DNA of 42,678 nt, taken from assembly GCF_004010095.1 (NCBI RefSeq), contig NZ_RRYD01000027.1, positions 1 through 42,678 on the forward strand. The letters run 5' to 3'. Shown here in pieces: positions 10,327 to 18,087 of the stretch. The notes below the pieces were generated by a model. The model made no database searches, had not been told where the DNA came from, and saw only the letters and a list, made by a program, of their open reading frames with translations. Each line of letters opens with the position of its first letter. Positions within the stretch are counted from its first letter, which is position 1. The stretch is from Lacticaseibacillus hulanensis (lineage in GTDB: Bacteria > Bacillota > Bacilli > Lactobacillales > Lactobacillaceae). The position numbers and the translations under genes were made by a program.

Positions 10327-10355
10327 ATAATAACAAGTTCAGCAACCAGTGCCAA
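10327..10355 (-). promoter_or_regulatory. Promoter for the candidate small RNA
   Basis: On the minus strand TTGGCA (10350-10355) and TATTAT (10327-10332) are separated by exactly 17 bases, a good vegetative-sigma promoter. The predicted start is near 10320-10322, at the first base of the predicted RNA fold. Confidence 0.65.
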
Positions 10356-10475
10356 CCGATATGCGAAAAATTTTTCCCGAATTTTTGCGATAAGATAACA
10401 TTACAGTTATGCAAAACTGCTTATTTTATTTTGGCGCCGCAATATCTCCACGGCCGTTTTAGACGCCAGCGCCCA

Positions 10476-10520
10476 TCAAAAAAGACCAAGTCACACCTCA
10501 AACTGGCGGTGAACTTGGCC
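10476..10520 (-). terminator. Terminator after nrdI
   Basis: On the minus strand GGCCAAGTTCACC pairs with GGTGTGACTTGGTC and is followed by TTTTTT, 14 bases after the nrdI stop. It ends the nrdF-nrdI unit. Confidence 0.8.
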
Positions 10521-10534
10521 TTACATTCTTTTGA

Positions 10535-11026
10535 TTAAGCGAGCACCAGTTTCTGGCCGGTCGCGTGGAAGTTATTGGCGTACTTCACCATCCGGGCGTA
10601 AATCGTAGCGGCCTCTTCGGCGTTGCCCCGCAGCTCGTACAGCCCGATGAGTGGCGTGTTGAAGCGGCGGGCGTAGTGCTTTGCCGTCAGCCCGAACTGG
10701 GCGTTGAAGTTGCGGTTACCACTACCAACAATCCCGAGCATGTTATCGGTGTTGCCGGCGTCAAGTTCGTCGCGCAGATCAACGGTCAGGATTTCGTGGT
10801 AGCCAGTGTGAATGCCATCGCCCCCATCAAGGTAGGTCGGCACGAAAACAAAGTAGGGCTGATCCAAAATCTGCTCATCGAACTGCTCGGTGTATTCGTA
10901 GGCCTCGACCAGTGGCTGGCTGGCATCCTTGGCGTGCTTTTGCGCCGCGTATTCGGCAACGCGTTCAACAAAGGCCTCGGTGTTGCCGGAGATGCTGATG
11001 TAGACAATTCTTAATGCGTTATCCAT
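10535..11026 (-). CDS. nrdI: NrdI flavodoxin, activator of class Ib ribonucleotide reductase
   Basis: A flavodoxin-like FMN protein that supplies oxidant to build the dimanganese-tyrosyl radical cofactor of NrdF. The 163-residue protein has ISISGNTEAFVER near the N-terminus (phosphate-binding loop) and the NrdI motif GSGNRNFNAQFGLTAKHYARRF in the middle, then YELRGN. It starts 9 bases after the nrdF stop with AGGAGG across the junction, so it is co-transcribed with and probably coupled to nrdF. Confidence 0.95.
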   Translation of the reverse strand: MDNALRIVYISISGNTEAFVERVAEYAAQKHAKDASQPLVEAYEYTEQFDEQILDQPYFVFVPTYLDGGDGIHTGYHEILTVDLRDELDAGNTDNMLGIVGSGNRNFNAQFGLTAKHYARRFNTPLIGLYELRGNAEEAATIYARMVKYANNFHATGQKLVLA

Positions 11027-11038
11027 GTGTACGCCCTC

Positions 11039-12040
11039 CTACTTTGCGTCTAGGGAGTCGTCAATCCCGATGGTGTAGTCATCATCGCTCATGGCTTCCA
11101 CCTGCCCGAGCAGGTAACCATTCCCAACCTGCGAGAAGAAGTCGTGGTTGGACGTGGTCGTGTTAATCCCGTTCATAATGATTGGGTTAACGTCGCTGGC
11201 CGTTGTTGGGAACAGCCCGCCCTTACCCAGGTTCATGAGGGCCTTGTTGGCGTTGTATTCCACAAAGGTCATGACGTCCTTGGTCCAGCCAACCTGGTCG
11301 TAGCAAAGCGCCGCGTACTTCTCCTCGTTCGCGTACAGCTTGTAGAGCAAATCGTAGGCCCAGTCGTCCTGCTTCTGCTGCTCGGCCTTGCTCAATTGGT
11401 TGTAGCGCACCTGGTACTTGTAACCGATGTACGTGCCGTGGACGGATTCGTCACGCAGAATCAGCTTGATGATTTCGGCCACGTTCACCAGCTTGTTATT
11501 GCCCAGGTAATAAAGTGGCGTGTAGAACCCGGAGTAAAACAGGCAGGTTTCGAGGAAGACGTTGGCCACCTTCTTGTGCAGCGGGTCCGGATCGTTGCGG
11601 TACAGGTCAACAATCCAGCGCGCCTTGTTCTGCAGGAATTCTTCCGAGTCGGACCAGTTAAAGATTTCGTCAATCTCGTTTTGGGTGTTCAACGTTGAAA
11701 AAATGGTGGAGTAGGACTTGGCGTGGACCGATTCCATAAACTGGATGTTGTTCAGCACGGCCTTTTCGTGCGGGGTGACCGCGCCCAGTTGCAGCGAGCG
11801 CATCCCGTCTTGGGACTGCACGGTATCAAGGAGCGTGAGGCCACCAAACACGTGCCCGACGACCCACTGGTGGTCGGAATCCAAATCACGCCAGTCGTTC
11901 ATGTCGTTAGATACCGGAATCCGGGTGTCCAGCCAAAACTGCTCAGTCAGTTTTTCCCAGGTTGCCTTATCAATTGCATCGTCAACCCGGTCCCAGTTGA
12001 CCGTCTTGTAGTTGCCAATCTCGCTTAGTTTGTCCGTCAT
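11039..12040 (-). CDS. nrdF: Class Ib ribonucleotide reductase beta subunit
   Basis: Holds the metal centre and tyrosyl radical that start nucleotide reduction in NrdE. At 333 residues it is normal length. Metal ligands are visible in order: Asp in LTLLDTVQ, Glu and His in MESVHAKSY (whose Tyr is the likely radical site), Glu in FLETCLFYSGFY, and Glu and His in RDESVHGTYIG. The C-terminal acidic tail is the usual docking peptide for NrdE. The start follows GGAGG. nrdF is the first gene of a leftward nrdF-nrdI unit and is divergent from nrdH-nrdE; in many firmicutes these genes lie in one operon. Confidence 0.97.
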   Translation of the reverse strand: MTDKLSEIGNYKTVNWDRVDDAIDKATWEKLTEQFWLDTRIPVSNDMNDWRDLDSDHQWVVGHVFGGLTLLDTVQSQDGMRSLQLGAVTPHEKAVLNNIQFMESVHAKSYSTIFSTLNTQNEIDEIFNWSDSEEFLQNKARWIVDLYRNDPDPLHKKVANVFLETCLFYSGFYTPLYYLGNNKLVNVAEIIKLILRDESVHGTYIGYKYQVRYNQLSKAEQQKQDDWAYDLLYKLYANEEKYAALCYDQVGWTKDVMTFVEYNANKALMNLGKGGLFPTTASDVNPIIMNGINTTTSNHDFFSQVGNGYLLGQVEAMSDDDYTIGIDDSLDAK

Positions 12041-12133
12041 AACTTAACCTCCGCTTTGCTGTCATCACCGATAAATAACACCAGTTCTCGCAAAAAATAT
12101 CGTCCTATTTGAATTCGTATAGCCAAACTTTAA

Positions 12134-12149
12134 CTCATATATATAGGGG
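12134..12149. promoter_or_regulatory. Possible NrdR-like box on the nrdF side
   Basis: On the minus strand this reads CCCCTATATATATGAG, a partial match to the NrdR box (ACACWATATATWGTGT), about 95 bases before nrdF. I see no partner box 31 bases away. Nearby, TTTTCCGGAAAA (about 12163-12174) is a separate palindrome of unknown meaning. Confidence 0.35.
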
Positions 12150-12241
12150 TAACAAGTTACAATTTTCCGGAAAAATTTAATATTCCGGACCCAATTTGGG
12201 TAAAAGGCATTGACGCCGCCGTTTACATGGCTTTTTCATGC

Positions 12242-12291
12242 ATACAAGATATTGGGGTGGGATTGAACTCACAATCAATATCAAGTACAAT
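12242..12291 (+). promoter_or_regulatory. nrdH promoter with two NrdR-like boxes
   Basis: TTGAAC (12263-12268) and TACAAT (12286-12291), 17 bases apart, form a good promoter. ATACAAGATATTGGGG (12242-12257), read on the other strand as CCCCAATATCTTGTAT, and AATCAATATCAAGTAC (12273-12288) both resemble NrdR boxes. Their centres are 31 bases apart, three helical turns, which is the known paired arrangement. The second box covers the -35/-10 spacer and -10. This predicts dATP-dependent repression of nrdHE by NrdR. Confidence 0.7.
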
Positions 12292-12367
12292 GTTGACATT
12301 AAGTAAGGAACACCCACTACAGGTTGTGGTTGGCGGTGTTACCGTTAAGTAAAAGAGGTCATTATTT

Positions 12368-12595
12368 ATGAAGAACATTACACTTTTCACCAAAAACGGT
12401 TGCCCTCAGTGCCGGATGACGCGGAACTTCCTTGAATCACATAACATTCCCTTCACCGAACACAACATCAACAAGGAGCCCGAATGTGTTGACTACCTGA
12501 AGGCCCAGGGCTTCCAGGCTGTCCCCGTTGTTGAAGCAGAAGGAATGAGCGCCTTTTCTGGTTTTCGCCCCGACGCTTTATCCAAACTAGCATAA
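12368..12595 (+). CDS. nrdH: NrdH glutaredoxin-like electron donor
   Basis: A 75-residue thioredoxin-fold protein that reduces the active-site disulfide of NrdE. The redox motif is CPQC (residues 12-15), a variant of the usual CxQC, and FSGFRPD near the C-terminus is typical of NrdH. It lies 80 bases before nrdE; the spacer holds a very stable hairpin, so nrdH may be made in excess over nrdE. A 70-base leader contains AACACC/GGTGTT, which can pair, upstream of the AGAGG site. Confidence 0.94.
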   Translation: MKNITLFTKNGCPQCRMTRNFLESHNIPFTEHNINKEPECVDYLKAQGFQAVPVVEAEGMSAFSGFRPDALSKLA

Positions 12596-12619
12596 TCGAC
12601 GCACATAACAGCGCTTTGG

Positions 12620-12652
12620 GGTGGAGTTAAAACGTAAAGTTTTAACTCCACC
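12620..12652 (+). other. Stable hairpin between nrdH and nrdE
   Basis: GGTGGAGTTAAAAC (12620-12633) and GTTTTAACTCCACC (12639-12652) form a perfect 14-base stem with a 5-base loop, followed by TTTCT. The run is too short for a strong terminator, so it may be a partial terminator or an mRNA-stabilising end for nrdH. The nrdE ribosome site begins about 10 bases later. Confidence 0.75.
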
Positions 12653-12674
12653 TTTCTATATTAAGGAGGAAATC

Positions 12675-14846
12675 ATGGGACTCAAAGAAATCGACCCCGA
12701 GCAAGTCACCTATTATAAGCTCAATAACGAAATCAACATCCCCGTCAATGGCCAGATTCCGCTGAACAAGGACAAGGAAGCACTCGCTGCCTTCTTCACG
12801 GAAAACGTTAACCCGAACACCAAGAAGTTCGCGTCTTTGAAGGAACGGCTGGACTGGCTCGTGGCGAATAACTATTACGAAGCCGATTTTCTGGCCAAGT
12901 ACACGGATGAATTCAAGCAGCAACTTGATGACTACCTGAACGCCCAGGATTTCCACTTCCAGAGTTTCATGGCCGCCTACAAGTTTCACGCGCAGTATGC
13001 CCTCAAAACTGACGACAACGAGCAGTACCTCGAAGGCTTCAAGGATCGGGTGTTTGCCAACGCCCTGTTCTTCGCGGATGGTAATGAGGAGCTAGCCATG
13101 ACGCTGGCCGACGAAATGATTCACCAGCGCTACCAGCCCGCCACCCCATCATTTCTGAACGCCGGCCGGGCCCGCCGCGGTGAACTGGTTTCCTGTTTCC
13201 TGCTCCAGGTGACCGATGACATGAACAGCATTGGCCGGGCCGTTAACTCGGCACTCGAGCTGTCCCGGATTGGTGGTGGTGTCGGGCTCACCCTGTCCAA
13301 CCTCCGTGAAGCCGGGGCCCCAATTAAGGGCATCGAGGGCGCGGCCAGCGGTGTTCTGCCAGTCATGAAGCTGCTGGAAGACTCATTCTCCTACTCCAAC
13401 CAGCTTGGCCAGCGCCAGGGTGCCGGCGTTGTTTACCTCAACGTGTTCCACCCCGACATCATCGCCTTCCTGGGAGCCAAGAAGGAAAACGCGGACGAAA
13501 AGTACCGGCTCAAGACCCTGAGCCTCGGCGTGATTGTGCCCGACAAGTACTACGAACTGGTGCGCAATAACGAGGACATGTACCTGTTCTCCCCTTACAG
13601 CGTTGAGCGTAAATACGGCAAGCCGTTCTCCTACATCGACATCACGAAGGAATACGACAAGCTGGTCGTCGACCCCGACATCCGCAAAACCAAGATTCAC
13701 GCGCGCGATTTGGAGAACGAAATCAGCAAGTTGCAGCAGGAATCAGGTTACCCATACATTCTGAACATCGACACGGTCAACGCCGCCAACCCAATTGACG
13801 GCAAGATTATCATGAGCAATCTGTGTTCCGAAATCCTGCAGGTCCAGACCCCAAGCAAGCTGAACAACCGCCAGGAATACGACGTGCTCGGCACCGACGT
13901 TTCCTGCAACCTGGGCTCAACCAACATCCCGAACCTGATGCACAGCCCCGACTTCGGCAAGAGCGTCGACGCTATGGTCCGGGCCCTGACCTTCGTCACC
14001 GACCACTCCGACATCGACGTCGTGCCATCCGTGCAAAATGGGAACAACCTCGCCCACTCCATCGGTCTCGGTGGCATGGGGCTGCACACGTACTTCGCCA
14101 AGCAGCACATGCACTACGGGAGCCCCGAATCCATCGACTTCACCAGCGTTTACTTCATGCTTTTGAACTACTACACACTGAAGTCCTCCAATGCGATTGC
14201 TCGGGAGCGCCACACCACGTTCCACAATTTTGACAAGAGCAAGTACGCGGACGGCTCCTACTTCGATAAGTACATCAACCAGGACTGGGGCCCAAAGAGC
14301 GCAGAGGTTGCCAAGCAGTTCGCCGGCATCCACGTGCCAACGCAAGACGACTGGCGGCAGCTCAGAGACGCAATCATGCGTGACGGCCTCTACCACCAGA
14401 ACCGGCTGGCCGTGGCGCCGAACGGGTCCATTAGCTACATCAACGACACGTCGAGTTCCCTGCACCCAATCGTGAACCGGATTGAAGACCGGCAGGAAAA
14501 GAAGATTGGGACGATTTACTACCCCGCTTCCGGTCTGGCCAACGACACCCTGCCGTACTACCAGAGTGCTTACGATACGGACATGCGCAAGGTCATTGAC
14601 GTCTACGCGGCGGCGCAGGAGCACATCGATCAGGGGATGGCGATGACCCTCTTCATGCGCAGCACCATTCCAGAAGGGCTCTACCCGTGGAAAAAGGGCC
14701 GTACGAACAAGATGACCACCCGCGACCTGAACATCCTGCGCAACTACGCACACTACAAGGGCGTCAAGTCCATCTACTACATCCGCACGTTCACGGACAG
14801 TGCAGAGGAAGTTGGGGCCAACGCCTGCGAGAGTTGCTCCATTTAA
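12675..14846 (+). CDS. nrdE: Class Ib ribonucleotide reductase alpha subunit
   Basis: Reduces ribonucleoside diphosphates to the deoxy forms. The 723 residues are normal for class Ib. Visible features are the substrate-side Cys in GELVSCFLL, the GGGVGLTLSNLRE loop, the active-site NLCSEI (Asn, thiyl-radical Cys, Glu), MGLHTYFAKQ, TIPEGLYPW, and the C-terminal shuttle pair CESC recharged by NrdH. ATG 12675 is chosen because TTAAGGAGG precedes it; the upstream in-frame GTG at 12621 lies within the nrdH-nrdE hairpin and is not a credible start. There is no N-terminal ATP-cone, as expected for class Ib. Confidence 0.97.
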   Translation: MGLKEIDPEQVTYYKLNNEINIPVNGQIPLNKDKEALAAFFTENVNPNTKKFASLKERLDWLVANNYYEADFLAKYTDEFKQQLDDYLNAQDFHFQSFMAAYKFHAQYALKTDDNEQYLEGFKDRVFANALFFADGNEELAMTLADEMIHQRYQPATPSFLNAGRARRGELVSCFLLQVTDDMNSIGRAVNSALELSRIGGGVGLTLSNLREAGAPIKGIEGAASGVLPVMKLLEDSFSYSNQLGQRQGAGVVYLNVFHPDIIAFLGAKKENADEKYRLKTLSLGVIVPDKYYELVRNNEDMYLFSPYSVERKYGKPFSYIDITKEYDKLVVDPDIRKTKIHARDLENEISKLQQESGYPYILNIDTVNAANPIDGKIIMSNLCSEILQVQTPSKLNNRQEYDVLGTDVSCNLGSTNIPNLMHSPDFGKSVDAMVRALTFVTDHSDIDVVPSVQNGNNLAHSIGLGGMGLHTYFAKQHMHYGSPESIDFTSVYFMLLNYYTLKSSNAIARERHTTFHNFDKSKYADGSYFDKYINQDWGPKSAEVAKQFAGIHVPTQDDWRQLRDAIMRDGLYHQNRLAVAPNGSISYINDTSSSLHPIVNRIEDRQEKKIGTIYYPASGLANDTLPYYQSAYDTDMRKVIDVYAAAQEHIDQGMAMTLFMRSTIPEGLYPWKKGRTNKMTTRDLNILRNYAHYKGVKSIYYIRTFTDSAEEVGANACESCSI

Positions 14847-14877
14847 GTGAAGAAACCAAAGTGACAGGCTCATCAGC

Positions 14878-14931
14878 AAAGATGGCCGAACCAGAAATTG
14901 TTCGAATTTCTGGTTCGGCCATCTTTTTGCT
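14878..14931 (+). terminator. Terminator after nrdE
   Basis: AAAGATGGCCGAACCAGAAATT (first 20 bases from 14878) and its perfect complement at 14905-14926 form a stem of about 22 base pairs with a 5-base loop, followed by a T-run. It ends nrdHE. Confidence 0.93.
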
Positions 14932-15281
14932 TAGAGATAAACGAATGTGGGTGAACTGGGAGATTTCAGACGTTGAAAAAATGTGTGAAACCATTTTTTA
15001 CATTTACAGTTTGTCCGCGGCCACTGTTATTATTAAAAGATAATCGGCGCAAACCAATAACAAGCCTAATCAAGGCGATTCTTCTTCCTCCCCTAGGCGC
15101 CGCTCCAAGTGGTAATACAACGTCACAAAAATTACGACCAATTAGCGACGTGATTATGCGCAGCGATATCCTGATGAGCTGAATGATTATCTAGCGCTGT
15201 AAAGCCAGTTGTTTGGTTAACTTTTCAACAGGGTTGTCTAATCGTGCCGTTGCAGGCTCATGAATTTAGGATTAGTCGCAA
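14932..15281. other. Non-coding stretch with nothing recognised
   Basis: About 350 bases between the nrdE terminator and the promoter of the next gene. Short openings here lack ribosome sites and have stop-rich continuations. It is more AT-rich than the genes on either side. Confidence 0.4.
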
Positions 15282-15310
15282 TTCAAATAATGCCGCAAAG
15301 TTGCTATTCT
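15282..15310 (+). promoter_or_regulatory. Promoter of the small membrane protein gene
   Basis: TTCAAA (15282-15287) and TATTCT (15305-15310) are 17 bases apart, about 35 bases before the ATG at 15346. A modest match to the vegetative consensus. Confidence 0.45.
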
Positions 15311-15345
15311 TTTACCGTTAAGCTTAATCTTTGGAGGTATCAATA

Positions 15346-15600
15346 ATGAAAAAGCTAATCCCGCTATTTACGTTCATCCTTGGGTTAGCCATTGGCGCCG
15401 CCCTCATCTTGGCGCGTAACAGTTGGCAAAACCAAGCAAGTTCAACCTCTTACCAAATCGTTCAGGGACCAACCCGTGCCACGACGGTGAAATACGAAAT
15501 GCGCAGTGCCACGTACGCCTTCCCGAACAAGGATAAGCAACTGTGTGTGATTATCAAACACCATGGTGACTACGCATTGTACGTACTTGAAAGCAACTAA
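15346..15600 (+). CDS. Small membrane-anchored protein of unknown function
   Basis: Not recognised. The 84-residue protein has an N-terminal hydrophobic segment (about residues 4-24), so it is probably anchored with the rest outside the cell. The outer part has no clear motif and one Cys (CVIIKHHGDY). The ATG at 15346 has TTGGAGG upstream; an earlier in-frame codon overlaps that site and is unlikely. A promoter and a terminator flank it, so it is a single-gene unit. Confidence 0.7.
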   Translation: MKKLIPLFTFILGLAIGAALILARNSWQNQASSTSYQIVQGPTRATTVKYEMRSATYAFPNKDKQLCVIIKHHGDYALYVLESN

Positions 15601-15609
15601 CAGAAATCC

Positions 15610-15640
15610 CGGCACATCACTTCTTGGTGTGCTTTTTTTG
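15610..15640 (+). terminator. Terminator after the small membrane protein
   Basis: GGCACATCAC and GGTGTGC pair around a short loop and are followed by TTTTTTT, 10 bases after the stop codon. Confidence 0.7.
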
Positions 15641-15960
15641 CGTCGATTCAGTTCCACTGTCATTTTCAGCGCTGTGGCCCTCGCCCGGAAAGATTCCGGC
15701 AATGGGGACCCAATGCGTTAAAAGTTTACAGAAAATACGAATATATTAATACCAACCTCACCCAAATTCATGGGCGCAATCACCAATTTCCCGGTTTTAT
15801 TTCCACACATTTTGCACACTACGCTGAAACTTCCAGCGTCACATTGCCAGCCGCAGCCATCTTCCAAACCCAGATAGGACAATTATGACGTTCCGTCTAG
15901 TTTTGCTTACATGCTTTTACTATTAGATGTAAACTAATCGTGAAAACATAGATGGAGGTA
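15641..15960. other. Stretch upstream of cfa with no recognised gene
   Basis: About 320 bases. The cfa promoter should be in its last 80 bases, where TTGCTT and TATTAG-like sequence and the partial palindrome TTTAC/GTAAA (about 15916-15933) occur, but no consensus pair stands out. No coding opening with a ribosome site was seen. Confidence 0.4.
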
Positions 15961-15964
15961 TCTT

Positions 15965-17149
15965 ATGCTCGAGAAAACACTGTACAGCAAGATGTTCGCC
16001 AGCTCTTTTACTGGCCTCACCGTTACTGTGAACTATTGGGACGGCACCACTGAAACCTATGGCGACGGCACTCCTGACGCCACCATCACGTTCCACGAAG
16101 AAATCCCCGTTAAGGAACTCACGAAGAACGCCTCCCTTGCGCTGGGTGAAGCGTACCAGCAGGGCCGGATCGAAGTCGTTGGTCAGGGCCACCCACTCCA
16201 GAAAATTTTGACGGCCGCATATGAAAGCGCCGATTCATTCATGCGTAACAGCAAGTTGATGCGGATTATTCCCAAGCAATCCCACACTGAACGCGCCAGC
16301 AAGAAAGATATTCAAAAACACTACGACGTCGGTAACGACTTCTACAAGTTGTGGCTGGACCCAACCATGACCTACTCCTGTGCCTACTTCGAACACCCTG
16401 ATGACACGCTCGAAAAGGCGCAGATGCACAAGGTTCACCACATTTTGCGGAAGCTCGACCCCCAGCCTGGTAAAACCCTGCTCGACATCGGTTGCGGCTG
16501 GGGTACGTTGATGCTCACGGCGGCGAAGGAATACAACCTCAAAGTTGCCGGTATCACCCTCTCTCAGGAACAGTTCGACTTTGTTCAGGCGCGAATTAAG
16601 GAAGACCACCTGGAAGATCAAGCAGAAATTTTCCTGTGTGACTACCGCGAACTCAAGCACGAACCATTTGATTACGTTACTTCCGTCGGCATGTTCGAAC
16701 ACGTCGGTGAGGAAAACCTCGGCCTGTACTTCAAGGACGTCGCTCGCTTCTTGAAAAATGACGGGACCGCGCTGATTCACGGGATTACCCGGCAGCAAGG
16801 CGGTGCCACGAACGCTTGGCTCACCAAGTACATTTTCCCAGGTGGTTACGTGCCCGGTCTGCAAGAAAACATCGGCCACATTATCGACGCCGGCCTGCAG
16901 ATTAACGACCTCGAGCCCCTGCGCCGTCACTACCAGAAGACTACCGAAATCTGGGACGACAACTTCAACGCCGCCCGCGACAAGGTCCAGGACATGATGG
17001 GCGAAGAATTCACCCGCATGTGGGACCTGTACCTGCAGGCCTGCTCTGCATCATTCGAATCCGGGAACATCGACGTCATCCAGTACCTGCTCAACAAGGG
17101 TGCCTCAGGGAAGACGTTGCCAATGACCCGCGAATACATGTACAAGTAA
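15965..17149 (+). CDS. cfa: Cyclopropane-fatty-acyl-phospholipid synthase
   Basis: Transfers a methylene group from S-adenosylmethionine to unsaturated acyl chains of membrane lipids, which helps acid and stress tolerance. The 394-residue protein has the N-terminal lipid-binding region and then the methyltransferase fold: [20 protein letters not shown] (about 119-138), the SAM loop [12 protein letters not shown] (about 173-184), SVGMFEHVG, and the C-terminal [15 protein letters not shown], all family hallmarks. GGAGG precedes the ATG. It stands alone between an upstream terminator and its own terminator. Confidence 0.96.
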   Translation: MLEKTLYSKMFASSFTGLTVTVNYWDGTTETYGDGTPDATITFHEEIPVKELTKNASLALGEAYQQGRIEVVGQGHPLQKILTAAYESADSFMRNSKLMRIIPKQSHTERASKKDIQKHYDVGNDFYKLWLDPTMTYSCAYFEHPDDTLEKAQMHKVHHILRKLDPQPGKTLLDIGCGWGTLMLTAAKEYNLKVAGITLSQEQFDFVQARIKEDHLEDQAEIFLCDYRELKHEPFDYVTSVGMFEHVGEENLGLYFKDVARFLKNDGTALIHGITRQQGGATNAWLTKYIFPGGYVPGLQENIGHIIDAGLQINDLEPLRRHYQKTTEIWDDNFNAARDKVQDMMGEEFTRMWDLYLQACSASFESGNIDVIQYLLNKGASGKTLPMTREYMYK

Positions 17150-17166
17150 GCTTTAATAATTAAATT

Positions 17167-17219
17167 AACCGATAGTGAAAGTTGGTGGCACTGCACGCTG
17201 GCATTTACTATCGGTTTTT
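17167..17219 (+). terminator. Terminator after cfa
   Basis: AACCGATAGT (17167-17176) pairs with ACTATCGGTT (17207-17216), followed by TTTTA. Confidence 0.85.
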
Positions 17220-17237
17220 ATATGCAGAAACAACAAA

Positions 17238-17312
17238 TTGATTATTGTATCCACAGCGATTATAAGCAAGAATCGAGATACACACTGGTGTACATTGGTA
17301 ACACATTGGTGT
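17238..17312 (+). promoter_or_regulatory. Toxin-antitoxin promoter and triple-repeat operator
   Basis: TTGATT (17238-17243) and TATAAG (17261-17266) are 17 bases apart. Just downstream, ACACTGGT (17282), ACATTGGT (17292) and ACATTGGT (17303) repeat at 10 and 11 bases, that is, on one face of the helix. ACACTGGTGT is itself a palindrome and GTGTAT/ATACAC bound the whole site. This is a likely operator for the antitoxin or the toxin-antitoxin complex. Confidence 0.65.
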
Positions 17313-17340
17313 ATCATTATCTCATGGAGGGTGATAATCT

Positions 17341-17610
17341 ATGGACACAAAATATAAAGACACGCGTCTCAGCATCCGTATCGATCCCTCTTTGAAATCT
17401 GCAGCACAGGACGTTGCGAATAACATGGGCATGGACCTGACAACCGCAGTTAAAATGTTCCTCACGAGCATGGTTAAAGAGCAGCGTCTTCCATTTACAC
17501 CAACTGGGCTGCCCACTGAAACGTTACAAGCATTGCGCGAGGCTGAGCATCATAACGATTACAAAACATATGACTCTGCCGAAGAAATGTGGTCTGATTT
17601 AGATGTATAA
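17341..17610 (+). CDS. RelB/DinJ-family antitoxin
   Basis: An 89-residue antitoxin that should bind the toxin next door and repress their shared promoter. The N-terminal DTRLSIRIDPSLKSAAQDVANNMGMDLTTAVKMFL is the ribbon-helix-helix domain typical of RelB/DinJ (about residues 7-42), followed by an acidic tail that would wrap the toxin. GGAGG precedes the ATG. Its last codons overlap the toxin start by 8 bases, the usual coupled layout. The pair is more AT-rich than the flanking genes, which suggests acquisition. Confidence 0.93.
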   Translation: MDTKYKDTRLSIRIDPSLKSAAQDVANNMGMDLTTAVKMFLTSMVKEQRLPFTPTGLPTETLQALREAEHHNDYKTYDSAEEMWSDLDV

Positions 17611-17908
17611 GCCTAATCCCACCCCAACATTTAAACGTGATGTTAAACGCCTTGCCAAGAAACACTACCCAATTGATTCCCTAAAAACAGTAATTGATCT
17701 ACTGCTATCTGGATCGAATCAAGAAATATTACGCACACAATACGCCGATCATCTGCTGTCTGGAAACAGTGAATGGCGCGGGCACCATGAGCTACACGTA
17801 GATTCAAGTTACAATAACGACTGGCTACTAATATATCGCATCGAGAAATCTGAGTTAATTCTGGAATTAATTCGTTCTGGGTCTCACAAAGAATTACTCG
17901 GAAAATAG
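17603..17908 (+). CDS. YafQ-family mRNA interferase toxin
   Basis: A 101-residue RelE-superfamily ribonuclease expected to cut mRNA on the ribosome. By comparison with E. coli YafQ (catalytic H50, H63, D67, W68, H87), the matching residues are H50 (ADHLLSG), H65, D73, W74 (NNDWLLIYRI) and H95 (GSHKELL). All are kept, so the toxin looks intact; the Phe after the last His in YafQ is Leu here. It is translated from an ATG inside the antitoxin gene. Confidence 0.92.
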   Translation: MYKPNPTPTFKRDVKRLAKKHYPIDSLKTVIDLLLSGSNQEILRTQYADHLLSGNSEWRGHHELHVDSSYNNDWLLIYRIEKSELILELIRSGSHKELLGK

Positions 17909-18014
17909 TGCTAATCTGCGTACAAAGCGAAGGTGGACTGCATGCGAGCAATCTAAAAGCCCAAATTAATTGTGCTTTTTTCAGCCCGAACGTGTAGCAC
18001 CCATTATGTAGAAT

Positions 18015-18050
18015 CTAAAAAGCGCACCCGCCTAAGCGGATGCGCTTTTC
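18015..18050. terminator. Bidirectional terminator
   Basis: AAAAGCGCACCCGC pairs with GCGGATGCGCTTTT, with T-runs on both strands. It serves the toxin-antitoxin unit (rightward) and the aldo/keto reductase (leftward). A weaker AAAAGC/GCTTTTTT hairpin lies just before it (about 17955-17982). Confidence 0.85.
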
Positions 18051-18087
18051 TGTACCCATTTTTCACCGCATCAGGTCTCGTTACCTC

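Noticed and set aside
9966-10538. Short plus-strand reading frames between carB and nrdI
   Set aside because: They run through the terminator and small-RNA stems, have no ribosome sites, and show no protein-like pattern.
12621-12674. Upstream GTG start extending nrdE by 18 codons
   Set aside because: The GTG lies inside a perfect hairpin and has no ribosome site, while ATG 12675 follows TTAAGGAGG.
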